Assembly: GCA_016931625.1 (NCBI GenBank)
Contig: JAFGEK010000017.1
Span: forward strand, 1 to 46,448
DNA from: Deltaproteobacteria bacterium
Lineage (GTDB): Bacteria > Myxococcota > XYA12-FULL-58-9 > JAFGEK01
Direction: 5' to 3'
Length of the DNA: 46,448 bases
The notes beneath the pieces are model-generated. The model was given only the letters and a program-made list of their open reading frames with translations, had not been told where the DNA came from and searched no databases. This document shows positions 25,403 through 33,804 of the stretch, in pieces. The first letter of the stretch is position 1; every line of letters begins with the position of its first letter. Made by a program: the position numbers and the translations under genes.

Positions 25403-26481
25403 TGCGATATATTCTTTTTGTTTTCATTTTTATCATTTCAGCTTGTGATCAAAATCTACCCCAATATTCAAAAGTTGAAGATCTGCGCATCATTAGTATG
25501 CAAGCAGAGCCACCGACTTATCTTTTTGACCAACCAGATGCAGAACTCACGTTTAATGCCTTAGTATTAGATCCTCGTGGTGGCCCGGTTGACTATACCT
25601 GGAGTTTCTGCCCAGTAGAATCTACTCTGGCTTGTGATGATTTTGAAGAATTAGTTACTCAATTTCCTGAAGATATACAAGCAACATTAAAAACCGCACG
25701 ACAAATAACTTTAAGCGGCACAGCATTGCCAAAACCCGAAGCTTCGGATCTTCCTGCTCATGAAGCTATGCGTCCCTACGACATCCCAGCATTTACTCTC
25801 ACAATTGAACAACTCACTCCATTAATAAATTATTTTGCAGCTATGCAATTTGGACTAGGAATGGGGATTTGGCCATCAGCGATACTCGCTTTAAGCCGTC
25901 AAGGGGAACAAGTATCAGGTTATAAAAGAGTTGTTGTCACTGTTGCCGACTTATATGCCTTTAATGATCACCTGCAATATCTTCTCGGCTATTCATTCTG
26001 CCCACCTGACCAAAGTGACGCTACTAATGATTGTATTGCTTGGCATCCTGAACTTGTTGCTAACCACAACCCTATATTTGATCAATTACAATGGTCTTCA
26101 GAAAATACGACTTTCGCCACTTGGGAAGATATTCCAACCGATGTTCCGTTACATATTCAAACTGATTCAGAAATAAGAATACTGCCAAGCTTTACTACTG
26201 AATCTTCCGAATCATTTGAATTGTTACAGACCGATTTACAATCAAGAACAGTGCAAGTCATTGCTTCTACTGAAGAGATCTCTGTGGCATGGTTTGTTAC
26301 TTACGGAAAAATTAAAGAAGAACTAACCTGGCCTAAGTTCACCAAAACACTCGATACCATATATACTGCACCTAAGACACCACCATTGTATACCGATGGT
26401 CTAGCCACGCTATGGCTTGTAGCTCGTGATCACCGCGGCGGTGAAAGCTATACGCATATAGACCTAATTATTGATCCCTAA
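25402..26481 (+). CDS. Putative lipoprotein paired with the TonB-dependent receptor
   Basis: This 359-aa protein has a short signal peptide with lipobox IISAC (Cys15). The start of the mature protein, EDLRIISMQAEPPTYLFDQ, leads into beta-rich segments with Ig-like character (LVLDPRGGPVDYTWSFCP), and the end (GLATLWLVARDHRGGESYTH) has the same flavour. Several Cys pairs (SFCPVESTLACDD, SFCPPDQSDATNDC) could form disulfides. I cannot name the family. The TAATG overlap with the receptor gene means translational coupling, so a surface or periplasmic accessory of that receptor is the best inference. It converges on the next gene. Confidence 0.78.
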   Translation: MRYILFVFIFIISACDQNLPQYSKVEDLRIISMQAEPPTYLFDQPDAELTFNALVLDPRGGPVDYTWSFCPVESTLACDDFEELVTQFPEDIQATLKTARQITLSGTALPKPEASDLPAHEAMRPYDIPAFTLTIEQLTPLINYFAAMQFGLGMGIWPSAILALSRQGEQVSGYKRVVVTVADLYAFNDHLQYLLGYSFCPPDQSDATNDCIAWHPELVANHNPIFDQLQWSSENTTFATWEDIPTDVPLHIQTDSEIRILPSFTTESSESFELLQTDLQSRTVQVIASTEEISVAWFVTYGKIKEELTWPKFTKTLDTIYTAPKTPPLYTDGLATLWLVARDHRGGESYTHIDLIIDP

Positions 26482-26500
26482 TGTACGTAAAATAAAAACA

Positions 26501-27037
26501 TTACCGTCGAGTGTGAAGTTGATGATCACGCCAAGCATCACGTCCTTCATTTAAGCTTGTAATTAACTCGCGGCAATCTTCATCATCCTCAAGCAAACTA
26601 GAGTTTAGAGCCTTTATTACATCTAAAATACGCTCGCATAATTTTATGCTCTCGTTAGCAAAGGCATCTAATCTAATCGTTGATGGCTCAATAACATATT
26701 CCTCGACTTCATTTTCACTACCTGCAAAAAAAGAAAGCTCAACGCTATCACCAGCGGGCATGAAAGCATAACAGTGTTCACTATTTCGTAAAGCTACTGT
26801 TTCTGTATCGCCACCTAAAACCCATGGTAGTTTACTTATCCATTGAGAGCTTAAACGCAATAATGGATCAGAATAGTCACTGTTATAAGTTTCACCGTCA
26901 AAAATTGTTATAACGGCACCTTTGATATCAGATGCTTGCGAAAACGCACCTTTATATTTCTCGATATCGGCAAGAAGTGTATCGGCATCAACTGCCACGT
27001 CATCAATGTGGATTATAAAATCTAGTGCGACCTTCAT
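26501..27037 (-). CDS. Hypothetical cytoplasmic protein, 178 aa
   Basis: I do not recognise this acidic soluble protein. It starts MKVALDFIIHIDDVAVDAD and contains IKGAVITIFDGETYNSDYS, WISKLPWVLGGDTETVALRN and CYAFMPAGDSVELSFFAGSE, an alternating alpha/beta pattern. It ends with an Arg/His-rich helix. There is no signal peptide or membrane segment. The start at ATG 27037 lacks a clear ribosome binding site, but a good promoter lies at 27085-27113. It stands alone and converges on the lipoprotein gene with a 19-bp gap. Confidence 0.7.
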   Translation of the reverse strand: MKVALDFIIHIDDVAVDADTLLADIEKYKGAFSQASDIKGAVITIFDGETYNSDYSDPLLRLSSQWISKLPWVLGGDTETVALRNSEHCYAFMPAGDSVELSFFAGSENEVEEYVIEPSTIRLDAFANESIKLCERILDVIKALNSSLLEDDEDCRELITSLNEGRDAWRDHQLHTRR

Positions 27038-27084
27038 AGTAAGGTTTTTTTTATATGTTGCCTACAATGTCCCCGAAAATTAAG

Positions 27085-27113
27085 AATGTATCGAGCTTAC
27101 GAGATAGCGTCAA
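27085..27113 (-). promoter_or_regulatory. Candidate sigma-70 promoter for the 178-aa hypothetical gene
   Basis: On the minus strand TTGACG (27108-27113) and TACATT (27085-27090) are exactly 17 bp apart. Transcription would begin about 40 nt before the ATG at 27037. The hexamers match the consensus at five of six and four of six positions. Confidence 0.5.
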
Positions 27114-27145
27114 GCTTCAGCGCTAATACAATACACTCTCAGAAT

Positions 27146-27175
27146 AAAAAAATCTTAAGAAATGTTGTTTTAAGA
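27146..27175 (-). terminator. Weak candidate terminator downstream of the udg gene
   Basis: On the minus strand TCTTAA (27170-27175) pairs with TTAAGA (27153-27158), and seven T residues follow (27146-27152). The stem is short and AT-rich, and it lies about 190 bp after the glycosylase stop, so the assignment is weak. Confidence 0.3.
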
Positions 27176-27361
27176 ATAGTCAACCATGTGCCCTCTTAAT
27201 CATTTGCTAATTTGCTAATCGTACCTGCTTACAATGTTGAAATCTAGCCCCTTCTAGTATTATCCCGTTAGGAGCACAATACTCTGTGAAAAAATGCTTA
27301 ATTTTATTAATATCAACGTCAATTTTATCTCCTGCTGGTGATCTTTTAATTAGTGCACTGA

Positions 27362-28033
27362 TCAACCAGGAAGTCCAAGATTCAAACGTTTCATTACTAA
27401 TTGTAAATCATGCCAAGCCAAACGTTTATCGGTAGGATTACGTAATAAATAGGCGGGATGAAAGGTTGGCATTACTGAAACACCTTGATATTCGCGCCAA
27501 ATACCGCGTAAACGACTAATTGGCGTCGATTCGCCTAAAATTGTTTGAGCCGCAACGCGGCCAAGCAATATGATCGTTTCTGGTTGTATTGCTCTTATTT
27601 GCGCCTGCAAAAATCCTAAACAAGCTGCAATTTCATCAGGTTCAGGATCACGATTATTTGGAGGACGACATTTGACAATATTAGCGATATAAACTTCTGA
27701 ACGTTTTAAGCCCATTGCAAAAATCATACGATTAAGCAATTGCCCGGCAGCTCCTACGAAAGGCTCACCTTGCAAATCCTCGTCCCGTCCAGGGCCCTCA
27801 CCTAAAAAAAGCAAGCGGGATTTGGGATTTCCCGTACCAAAAACAATATGAGTTCTATGCTGAAAAAGTTTGCATTTTGTACAGTTTTCAATCTCTTTAG
27901 ATATCGCTGCTAATTCGGTTGGTTGTGTAAGGTCTGCTGAGACATCTAATCCTATTAAGCCAAGCTCCCCTTGAAACGTGAGAAAATCACGTAATGCTGC
28001 GGCAAAATCATTTATTCCATTCATCATAGACAT
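27362..28033 (-). CDS. udg: Uracil-DNA glycosylase, family 4 ([4Fe-4S])
   Basis: This 223-aa DNA repair enzyme removes uracil from DNA. The four cluster cysteines are visible as C51-x2-C54 and C122...C138. Motif A is GEGPGRDEDLQGEPFVG (78-94), which covers the water-activating and uracil-stacking region. Motif 3 is HPAYLLR (192-198). The N-terminal 40 residues are an unconserved extension. The start is ATG at 28033, with further Met codons close by. Family 4 enzymes are common in thermophiles, actinobacteria and deltaproteobacterial lineages. It is monocistronic, with no related repair gene adjacent. Confidence 0.95.
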   Translation of the reverse strand: MSMMNGINDFAAALRDFLTFQGELGLIGLDVSADLTQPTELAAISKEIENCTKCKLFQHRTHIVFGTGNPKSRLLFLGEGPGRDEDLQGEPFVGAAGQLLNRMIFAMGLKRSEVYIANIVKCRPPNNRDPEPDEIAACLGFLQAQIRAIQPETIILLGRVAAQTILGESTPISRLRGIWREYQGVSVMPTFHPAYLLRNPTDKRLAWHDLQLVMKRLNLGLPG

Positions 28034-28279
28034 TTACTTGCGCTAAAACCGTTATCATTTATTAACGTCTAGTACTTTAAAAAAAGTATATATGCAAAAA
28101 TATGATTAATTACTACTAAAAACATAAACTTTTCACCTAGTTAGAAAAAAATAAAATATTGATCAATCATAATAACCTGTAAAGCATCATAAATTATATT
28201 TTTGCTTCCTCTTCCCCCCTGGTTGTCGCTTCGCTATGTTATGGGTTATTTAGTATGGGGGTAACTGCTACGGAGTACA

Positions 28280-28702
28280 TTGACAGTGATCAGTACGGTA
28301 GAGAAAGTACTCTTTCTTAAAGGAGTCGACCTATTTAAGGCAATTCCTGGCGAAGAACTCTCAGAAATTGCTGCTATTACTGAGGAGGTGGAGTATGCCG
28401 CCTCGCAAGTCATTTTTCGTGAGGGTGATCATGGCGATGCTATGTATCTGATCGTAGATGGCAGTGTTAAAGTACACTCAGGAGAACAAGTATTCGCGAC
28501 TCTTGGTTTACGCCAATGTTTTGGTGAAATGTCTATTCTTGATGCGCAGCCACGTTCAGCTACTGTCACAGCTTGTGATGACCTTACTCTACTAAAAATT
28601 AAACGCGATGATTTTGCTGATATTTTAGCAGAAAAACCTGAGATATCACAGGCAATTATTCAAGTACTAACCAGACGCCTGCGCGAAACAAATAGACGGT
28701 GA
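28280..28702 (+). CDS. Stand-alone cyclic-nucleotide-binding domain protein
   Basis: This 140-aa protein consists almost wholly of one cNMP-binding beta-barrel. The phosphate-binding cassette is FGEMSILDAQPRSATVTA (81-98), preceded by FREGDHGDAMYLIVDGSVKV. There is no helix-turn-helix, so it is not a complete CRP-type regulator. The Glu and the Arg of the cassette are present, so cyclic nucleotide binding is plausible but unproven. The start is TTG at 28280 or GTG at 28286; GGAG lies just upstream. It precedes plsB by 53 bp in the same direction, which hints at a shared transcript and a link to lipid synthesis. Confidence 0.85.
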   Translation: MTVISTVEKVLFLKGVDLFKAIPGEELSEIAAITEEVEYAASQVIFREGDHGDAMYLIVDGSVKVHSGEQVFATLGLRQCFGEMSILDAQPRSATVTACDDLTLLKIKRDDFADILAEKPEISQAIIQVLTRRLRETNRR

Positions 28703-28755
28703 TTTAATGAATTCAATTCTTTATTTGTTAATACATAACAAAATACTGGTGCAAT

Positions 28756-31377
28756 ATGAGTGATGCAAAAAATCCCATATCACCAACTCCCTCTATGACA
28801 ACAAAGACTTATAAGCCGTCAAAAATTGGCATAATTATACATAAACAATACTGCAAATTTCTATGTTATATTTTTGGACGCTTATTTGCCGCTATTGAAT
28901 ATCCTATAGCAACAGCTACGAAAATGCGTGAGCTAGCAAAAGATGGCACTATTATATATGTGGCACGCGCTAATACTGGAATAATGAGTTTGTATTTTAA
29001 CCATACATTGTCTACTTTAGACCTTCCTCTCGCACAATTCATAGGGGGAACTAGTCTTTCTTTTTGGCGGCTACTTTTAATTTTTTGGAGACGTTGGTTG
29101 CCGCGTTTTCGCTTTTGGTCACCATTTAAAGTTCCTCCTCCAGAAATCTTAATGCGTGACAAAGTAATACAAGGTAATCCGGCCTTATTATTCATTCGCC
29201 CATGGACGCAACGACGCGCAAAAAAACGCCACAATTACTTGCAAGCACTTATTTCGGCACAAAGAAAAAGCAATCGTCCAATCTATGTTTTGCCGCATGT
29301 GTTTGTACATCCATCCCAAAGTGGAGCTGTATACGGTCCAATTGGTAGCCGCATATTTGGTGCAGGACGACGAAATGGACGCTTACATGAACTTGTTATG
29401 CTGTTATTCAATCCAGGTAGGATAAATGTCAGAGTTAGTGATCCTATAGATCTAAAAGCAATGCTAACAGCATCGCCTGATGCAGATGATATGCATTTAA
29501 CTAGGCGTCTTGCACATGAGATTAATCGCTCGTTTGATGAAGAAGAGCGAGTTGTAGTCGGCCCTAATCTCTCAACTATCGAAAAAACAAAGCGTCATGT
29601 CTTGCGATATCCACTTGTGCGAGAAGCAATTAATAAACAATCGGCTGCTCGCAATGTTGATAATCTTGATCTTGAATTAAGAGCTGAACGTCTATTTTAT
29701 GAAATTGCTGCTCGTTATAATACTCATTTAATCCGGTGGTTCGCATTTATCATGCGGTTTATTTTTAACCGAATATACGATGGGATAATTGTAGATGAAG
29801 CTGGACTTGCTCATGTCCTTGAGGCTGCACGAAAAGGGCCGTTAGTTTTTTGCCCATCGCATAAAAGCCATATCGATTATCTAGTTCTCTCATCTTTATT
29901 ATGGCAACGAAGCATAACTCCGCCCCATATAGCTAGCGGAGTTAATATGTTCTTCTTTCCCATGGGTTTTATATTTCGTCGTGCTGGTGCTTTTGCTTTG
30001 CGTCGTACTTTTCGCAATGATGATTTATATCGTGCAGTCTTTAGCTCATATATTATTGAACTTGTACGCACTGGAACCTCTATTGAATTTTTTCCTGAAG
30101 GTACACGCAGTCGTTCAGGCAAACTCGCTCCGCCCAAATTTGGCATGCTTGGAATGTTAGTAAACGCTTGGAGATCTGGCGCTCGTAAAGATTTGCAATT
30201 TGTTCCTGTTTCCATTGACTATGAACGTATTATTGAAGCTGGTTCATATGAACGAGAACTTATGGGAGCTGATAAAAAATCAGAAGATATTAGTGCCTTA
30301 TTACGTTCTACCAAAGTTCTACGATCACGTTACGGGCGTGTTCATGTACAATTTGGAGATCCAATATCGTTAGCAGAGTTGGCTAATAAACATGGCCTTT
30401 TACAAAGTGATGATCCTACTTATGATGATAAATGGCGCCGTGAAACCGAACGTTTGGGTTACCATATATTACACGATGTTGCACAAATTTGTATGGTTAC
30501 ACCCATTTCGGTCGCAGCTACGGCATTATTAGGACATCGCGGTCGTGGCCTGCCTCAAAGTCTATTACTTGAACTAGGTGAGTCAATTATTGAATATCTT
30601 GATTCATCTGCAGCACGTTTATCTGAAGTTATACGGTTACCATATAGTCGAAAATCTGCACTGCTTCATGCCATGCAAGAATTGATCTCGGAAAATTCTG
30701 TGCGTGTTGATAGAGCTGGCTATAGCGATAGTGAACCTATTTATAGGGTAAACGAAGAAGCAAGAATTAGACTTAATTTTTATAAAAATGCGGTAATGAA
30801 TTATTTTGCCCCAGCCGCTTTAATGGCTCGCGCTATTTTACACTATAACTCAACCAGTGTTTCACAAACAAAAATCTATAATGATTCCAAGTTTCTTTCT
30901 CATCTATTCAAACGTGAATTTCTTTATCGTGTCGATACATCCTACACAACACATTTTGACGATACCCTCGCCACACTTGCTATTCGAAGTGTCCTAGATG
31001 TTCTTGATGAAGGTACGATTATAGTCAAAAATATAAACACGATTAATAATCTTGCTGGTATGCTTGACAGTTTTGTTGAAGCTTATTGGGTAGTAATTCA
31101 AACGATATCTGATCTCTATAAGTTTCCTCTTTGGGACAAAGAATTAGCTACTCGTGCTCGTGAACGTGCTCGTCGCTATTATCTCGAAGGTATTATTCGC
31201 AGTCCCGAAGCAGCGAGTAACACCCTAATTGACTCTGCATTAAAATGGGCGTTAGATGTTAATATTATCTCAGTTAAAAGTGAGGGAAGGCGACGTCACC
31301 TTAAACTTACGAAAGAGTATGAAAGTGAAAAACTAAATAAGCTTGCTGATGAAATTGGCTCGTATCTCCATTATTAG
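28756..31377 (+). CDS. plsB: Glycerol-3-phosphate 1-O-acyltransferase (PlsB type)
   Basis: This membrane-associated enzyme makes lysophosphatidic acid, the first step of phospholipid synthesis. The 873-aa length suits the PlsB/GPAT family (E. coli 807 aa). The acyltransferase motifs are SHKSHIDYL (H369-x4-D374), FRRAGAFALRRTF, IEFFPEGTRSRSGKLAPPK (446-453 core) and FVPVSIDYE. The N-terminal 340 residues contain ARANTGIMSLYFN and the rest of the long GPAT-specific region. A helical C-terminal domain follows the catalytic part. The stop directly abuts the rimI stop on the other strand with no spacer, so transcripts must overlap. Confidence 0.93.
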   Translation: MSDAKNPISPTPSMTTKTYKPSKIGIIIHKQYCKFLCYIFGRLFAAIEYPIATATKMRELAKDGTIIYVARANTGIMSLYFNHTLSTLDLPLAQFIGGTSLSFWRLLLIFWRRWLPRFRFWSPFKVPPPEILMRDKVIQGNPALLFIRPWTQRRAKKRHNYLQALISAQRKSNRPIYVLPHVFVHPSQSGAVYGPIGSRIFGAGRRNGRLHELVMLLFNPGRINVRVSDPIDLKAMLTASPDADDMHLTRRLAHEINRSFDEEERVVVGPNLSTIEKTKRHVLRYPLVREAINKQSAARNVDNLDLELRAERLFYEIAARYNTHLIRWFAFIMRFIFNRIYDGIIVDEAGLAHVLEAARKGPLVFCPSHKSHIDYLVLSSLLWQRSITPPHIASGVNMFFFPMGFIFRRAGAFALRRTFRNDDLYRAVFSSYIIELVRTGTSIEFFPEGTRSRSGKLAPPKFGMLGMLVNAWRSGARKDLQFVPVSIDYERIIEAGSYERELMGADKKSEDISALLRSTKVLRSRYGRVHVQFGDPISLAELANKHGLLQSDDPTYDDKWRRETERLGYHILHDVAQICMVTPISVAATALLGHRGRGLPQSLLLELGESIIEYLDSSAARLSEVIRLPYSRKSALLHAMQELISENSVRVDRAGYSDSEPIYRVNEEARIRLNFYKNAVMNYFAPAALMARAILHYNSTSVSQTKIYNDSKFLSHLFKREFLYRVDTSYTTHFDDTLATLAIRSVLDVLDEGTIIVKNINTINNLAGMLDSFVEAYWVVIQTISDLYKFPLWDKELATRARERARRYYLEGIIRSPEAASNTLIDSALKWALDVNIISVKSEGRRRHLKLTKEYESEKLNKLADEIGSYLHY

Positions 31378-31854
31378 TTACTTTATTCTTAATTCCATTA
31401 ACAATGCATCTTCATTTTCTTTTTGATAATATCCTTGCCGCTTTCCAGTGGTCCTAAATCCTAATGATTTATATAATGCAATAGCCTTTTCATTACTGCT
31501 TCTAACCTCAAGCAATATACTCAATTTTTTCTGAATGTTAGCAAATTGTATGACCACCTGCATAAGCTTTCTTCCAATTCCTTTACGACGTACAGATGGC
31601 AATACAGCGATATTAAAAATCTCAATTTCATCAACACTAAGCCTAAATACAATAAAGCCTAATATTTCTCTATTTATTGTATTCTCAGCAATGTAAATCT
31701 TCGACCGTGTAAATGAATACTCATCAGTAAATGACTGGTAATTCCAACCGCCACCAATGTTTTGCGAATCTATTTCAACTAAGCTAGCGATATCGCCCTT
31801 ATCACATTGTCTAATTTCAATATCTTCTAACTTTGTCAGGCAAGCAATACTCAT
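31378..31854 (-). CDS. rimI: GNAT acetyltransferase, RimI-like
   Basis: This 158-aa GNAT-fold enzyme probably acetylates protein N-termini, as RimI does for ribosomal protein S18. The acetyl-CoA loop is VRRKGIGRKLM (about 88-98), and the typical end SSNEKAIALYKSLGFRTTGKR followed by GYY is present. The order engB, SurA-N protein, rimI on one strand suggests an operon. GNAT specificity is hard to read from sequence, so RimI is a likely name rather than proven. The start is ATG at 31854. Confidence 0.85.
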   Translation of the reverse strand: MSIACLTKLEDIEIRQCDKGDIASLVEIDSQNIGGGWNYQSFTDEYSFTRSKIYIAENTINREILGFIVFRLSVDEIEIFNIAVLPSVRRKGIGRKLMQVVIQFANIQKKLSILLEVRSSNEKAIALYKSLGFRTTGKRQGYYQKENEDALLMELRIK

Positions 31855-31883
31855 CGGATTGCACCATTAATAATATGTTAATA

Positions 31884-32483
31884 TTACTTTTTATCTATTG
31901 AATTTTCTTTTGGTACAACTTCTAAAAGATTACTTGGCCCTAATAATCGTACATCGACTGCTTCTTTGAGTTCGTTTAGCCAACGTCTTAATTCAGCTTG
32001 GTATTGTTCTGAGTCTTGATTAAGTTTTTCTCCGCTAACGATACGCAATCTCATTCGTTCCGTAATAAAACGTTGATTTCTAAGATTGCGCGCAAGAATA
32101 TTTTGTAAGGTTTCAGTAGTAATATCATATTTTTCCATAAAATCATTATATGCATCTTTGCTATGGAATCTAAGCATAAAATGATTTACTTCTTGTTTGA
32201 TTTCTATTGAATTGATCTCTAGAATACCTAAACGACTAACTTGTGCAGTGATTAGCGCTTGATTTACCAAATAGTCTGTGAAAGCGTTTAACATTTTTTG
32301 ATCAAATATAATATTCGCTGCATTTTCTCCTTCGCGAAGCACTAATAAAATTCTTGCTTCACACATTAATTCTGATTGTGTAATAACTTGCTTATCAACA
32401 ACAGCAACTACTCGGTCAATAATCGTACCAACAGGTAACCCAAAATATACGCTAATTATTAATCCCCAAAGAATATGCATCAT
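31884..32483 (-). CDS. SurA N-terminal-domain-like chaperone, no PPIase domain
   Basis: This 199-aa protein begins with a hydrophobic signal-like helix (1-20) followed by IDRVVAVVDKQVITQSEL (22-39). That is the hallmark start of SurA and related periplasmic chaperones that escort outer-membrane proteins. A helical SurA-N-type body runs to about residue 165. It has no parvulin domain and ends in a short tail, so it resembles a truncated or PPIase-free SurA. It overlaps nothing; engB ends 6 bp upstream and rimI starts 29 bp downstream. Periplasmic location is inferred from the N-terminal helix. Confidence 0.78.
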   Translation of the reverse strand: MMHILWGLIISVYFGLPVGTIIDRVVAVVDKQVITQSELMCEARILLVLREGENAANIIFDQKMLNAFTDYLVNQALITAQVSRLGILEINSIEIKQEVNHFMLRFHSKDAYNDFMEKYDITTETLQNILARNLRNQRFITERMRLRIVSGEKLNQDSEQYQAELRRWLNELKEAVDVRLLGPSNLLEVVPKENSIDKK

Positions 32484-32489
32484 TAAAAC

Positions 32490-33113
32490 TCAGCGAGTAA
32501 TATTTATAGTTGATTCATTAACAAGTTGCCATAAAGTCTTCTTAAGCTCACTAATTCCATCTCCAGTATGAGCAGAACATAACAATGCCGTTCCTTTAGA
32601 AAAATTAAGATCTGATTCAATCTTGTTTATAACATGACTTCTTCTTGTTTTTGGAATCAGATCGCTTTTGGTTATAACAAGAAGTAATTTACGTTGATTT
32701 TGTAAAACCCATTTTGCGAAAGCCTGATCAAGATCCGATACTTGTTCTCTTCTTGCATCAACAAGTAATACCACACCAACAAGCTGTATTCTTGCTTTTA
32801 AATAAGAACGCAGCATCTCTTCAATAGCTTGACGATGAGTTTTTGGTAGTTTTGCATATCCGTAACCAGGTAAATCAACCAACGCTATTTGCTCTTCAAG
32901 CAAGAATAAATTAAGCGATTGAGTACGACCAGGAGTACGCGAAGTTCGAACAATTTTTGACTGACCTAATACAGCACCCAATAATGAACTTTTCCCTACA
33001 TTTGAACGACCAGCAAAAGCTATCTCAATATCACCACATTCGGGAAGATACTTATAAGAATTAGCAGAAGCTACAAAACGTGATGATGATTTGTTGCGCT
33101 TCATTTGTTTCAA
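32490..33113 (-). CDS. engB: Ribosome biogenesis GTPase EngB (YsxC/YihA)
   Basis: This GTPase of 207 aa assists large ribosomal subunit assembly. All G motifs are present: G1 GRSNVGKSS (35-43), the G2 region RTPGRTQSLNLF, G3 DLPGYGYAKLP (80-90), G4 TKSD (148-151) and G5 SAHTGDG (180-186). The length is normal for the family. It is the first gene of the minus-strand group with the SurA-like protein and rimI, and lies 15 bp after the cytochrome gene. Confidence 0.96.
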   Translation of the reverse strand: MKQMKRNKSSSRFVASANSYKYLPECGDIEIAFAGRSNVGKSSLLGAVLGQSKIVRTSRTPGRTQSLNLFLLEEQIALVDLPGYGYAKLPKTHRQAIEEMLRSYLKARIQLVGVVLLVDARREQVSDLDQAFAKWVLQNQRKLLLVITKSDLIPKTRRSHVINKIESDLNFSKGTALLCSAHTGDGISELKKTLWQLVNESTINITR

Positions 33114-33128
33114 CAGTTAGCAATAATA

Positions 33129-33734
33129 CTACTTATGTACTTTTTTTGTGGGCTTTTCTTTTTTAATTTCAGGGTGTTTCTTTTGTTTATTTTGCCATGC
33201 TTCTTTTGCACGTTTTCCATGATCTATTTTTGCCCACATTTCTTTAAAAGAAAAGGCACGAATACTTGGTGCTCCCTCAGTATGACAACGCATACAATGC
33301 TCAGGTTTTGGTTCAATAAGCCAGATAGCTTTAGCTAACTCTCTATCTTTCATAACATAGCTAGGATAATAGTACTTACCTGGACCATGGCATTTCTCGC
33401 ATCCAACTGCAGAATTAATGTTATTTAATTCTGCAGCCATAGTATGACAGGTATTACACTTTGGATCTGATCTTTGAGTTTCGTTTAATGATGTTTGGGC
33501 ACGATTATGAGCACTACGTTCCCAAACACTATATTCGAATTCATGACAATTCTTGCATCGTTTCGAGCCGATGTAATTCTCGGCAGTACCCGCAGTATTA
33601 CTGATAAGCAAACCCATTAAAAGAACTATCATGCTCATTATTATCAATAATGGGCGTTTACTACTATTATAAGCGCTATCATTATTTTTAAATAATGACA
33701 GAATTAAAATATGTTTTATGCGCCAGAATACCAT
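33129..33734 (-). CDS. Tetrahaem cytochrome c, c554-like
   Basis: This 201-aa electron carrier or redox enzyme part has four CxxCH haem motifs: CKNCH (60-64), CNTCH (93-97), CEKCH (112-116) and CMRCH (147-151). The order and the SAHNRA histidine between the first two resemble the cytochrome c554 group. A hydrophobic segment (about 28-49) is the signal anchor or signal peptide, so the haems lie in the periplasm. The C-terminus is a Lys-rich tail. It sits between rpoC and engB, with a probable rpoC terminator just upstream. No maturation genes are nearby. Confidence 0.88.
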   Translation of the reverse strand: MVFWRIKHILILSLFKNNDSAYNSSKRPLLIIMSMIVLLMGLLISNTAGTAENYIGSKRCKNCHEFEYSVWERSAHNRAQTSLNETQRSDPKCNTCHTMAAELNNINSAVGCEKCHGPGKYYYPSYVMKDRELAKAIWLIEPKPEHCMRCHTEGAPSIRAFSFKEMWAKIDHGKRAKEAWQNKQKKHPEIKKEKPTKKVHK

Positions 33735-33737
33735 CGT

Positions 33738-33802
33738 AAAAAGCCTATCGCAGCATTTTGTGGTTATAGCAAAGCTATACCGCTAAATCTTTTAACTGCG
33801 AT
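33738..33802 (-). terminator. Candidate terminator after rpoC
   Basis: On the minus strand ATCGCAG (33796-33802) pairs with CTGCGAT (33747-33753), enclosing an inner GGTATAGC...GCTATAACC hairpin. The sequence then runs AGGCTTTTTAC. The structure starts within 3 bp of the rpoC stop and ends just before the cytochrome start codon. It would close the whole ribosomal-RNA polymerase operon. Confidence 0.55.
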
Positions 33803-33804
33803 GA

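Larger units (their letters stand above)
27038..27361. other. Intergenic region, 324 bp, no confident gene
   Basis: This gap holds a good minus-strand promoter (27085-27113), a weak minus-strand terminator (27146-27175) and a TTTGCTAA direct repeat near 27204-27216. The rest is AT-rich without a recognisable gene. A GTG-initiated 49-codon frame at 27286 is noted and rejected. Confidence 0.6.

Noticed and set aside
27286-27435. GTG-initiated 49-codon frame MKKCLILLISTSILSPAG... resembling a signal peptide.
   Set aside because: It runs antisense into the 3' end of the glycosylase gene and lacks any domain after the hydrophobic start. The ribosome binding site is 11 bases away.
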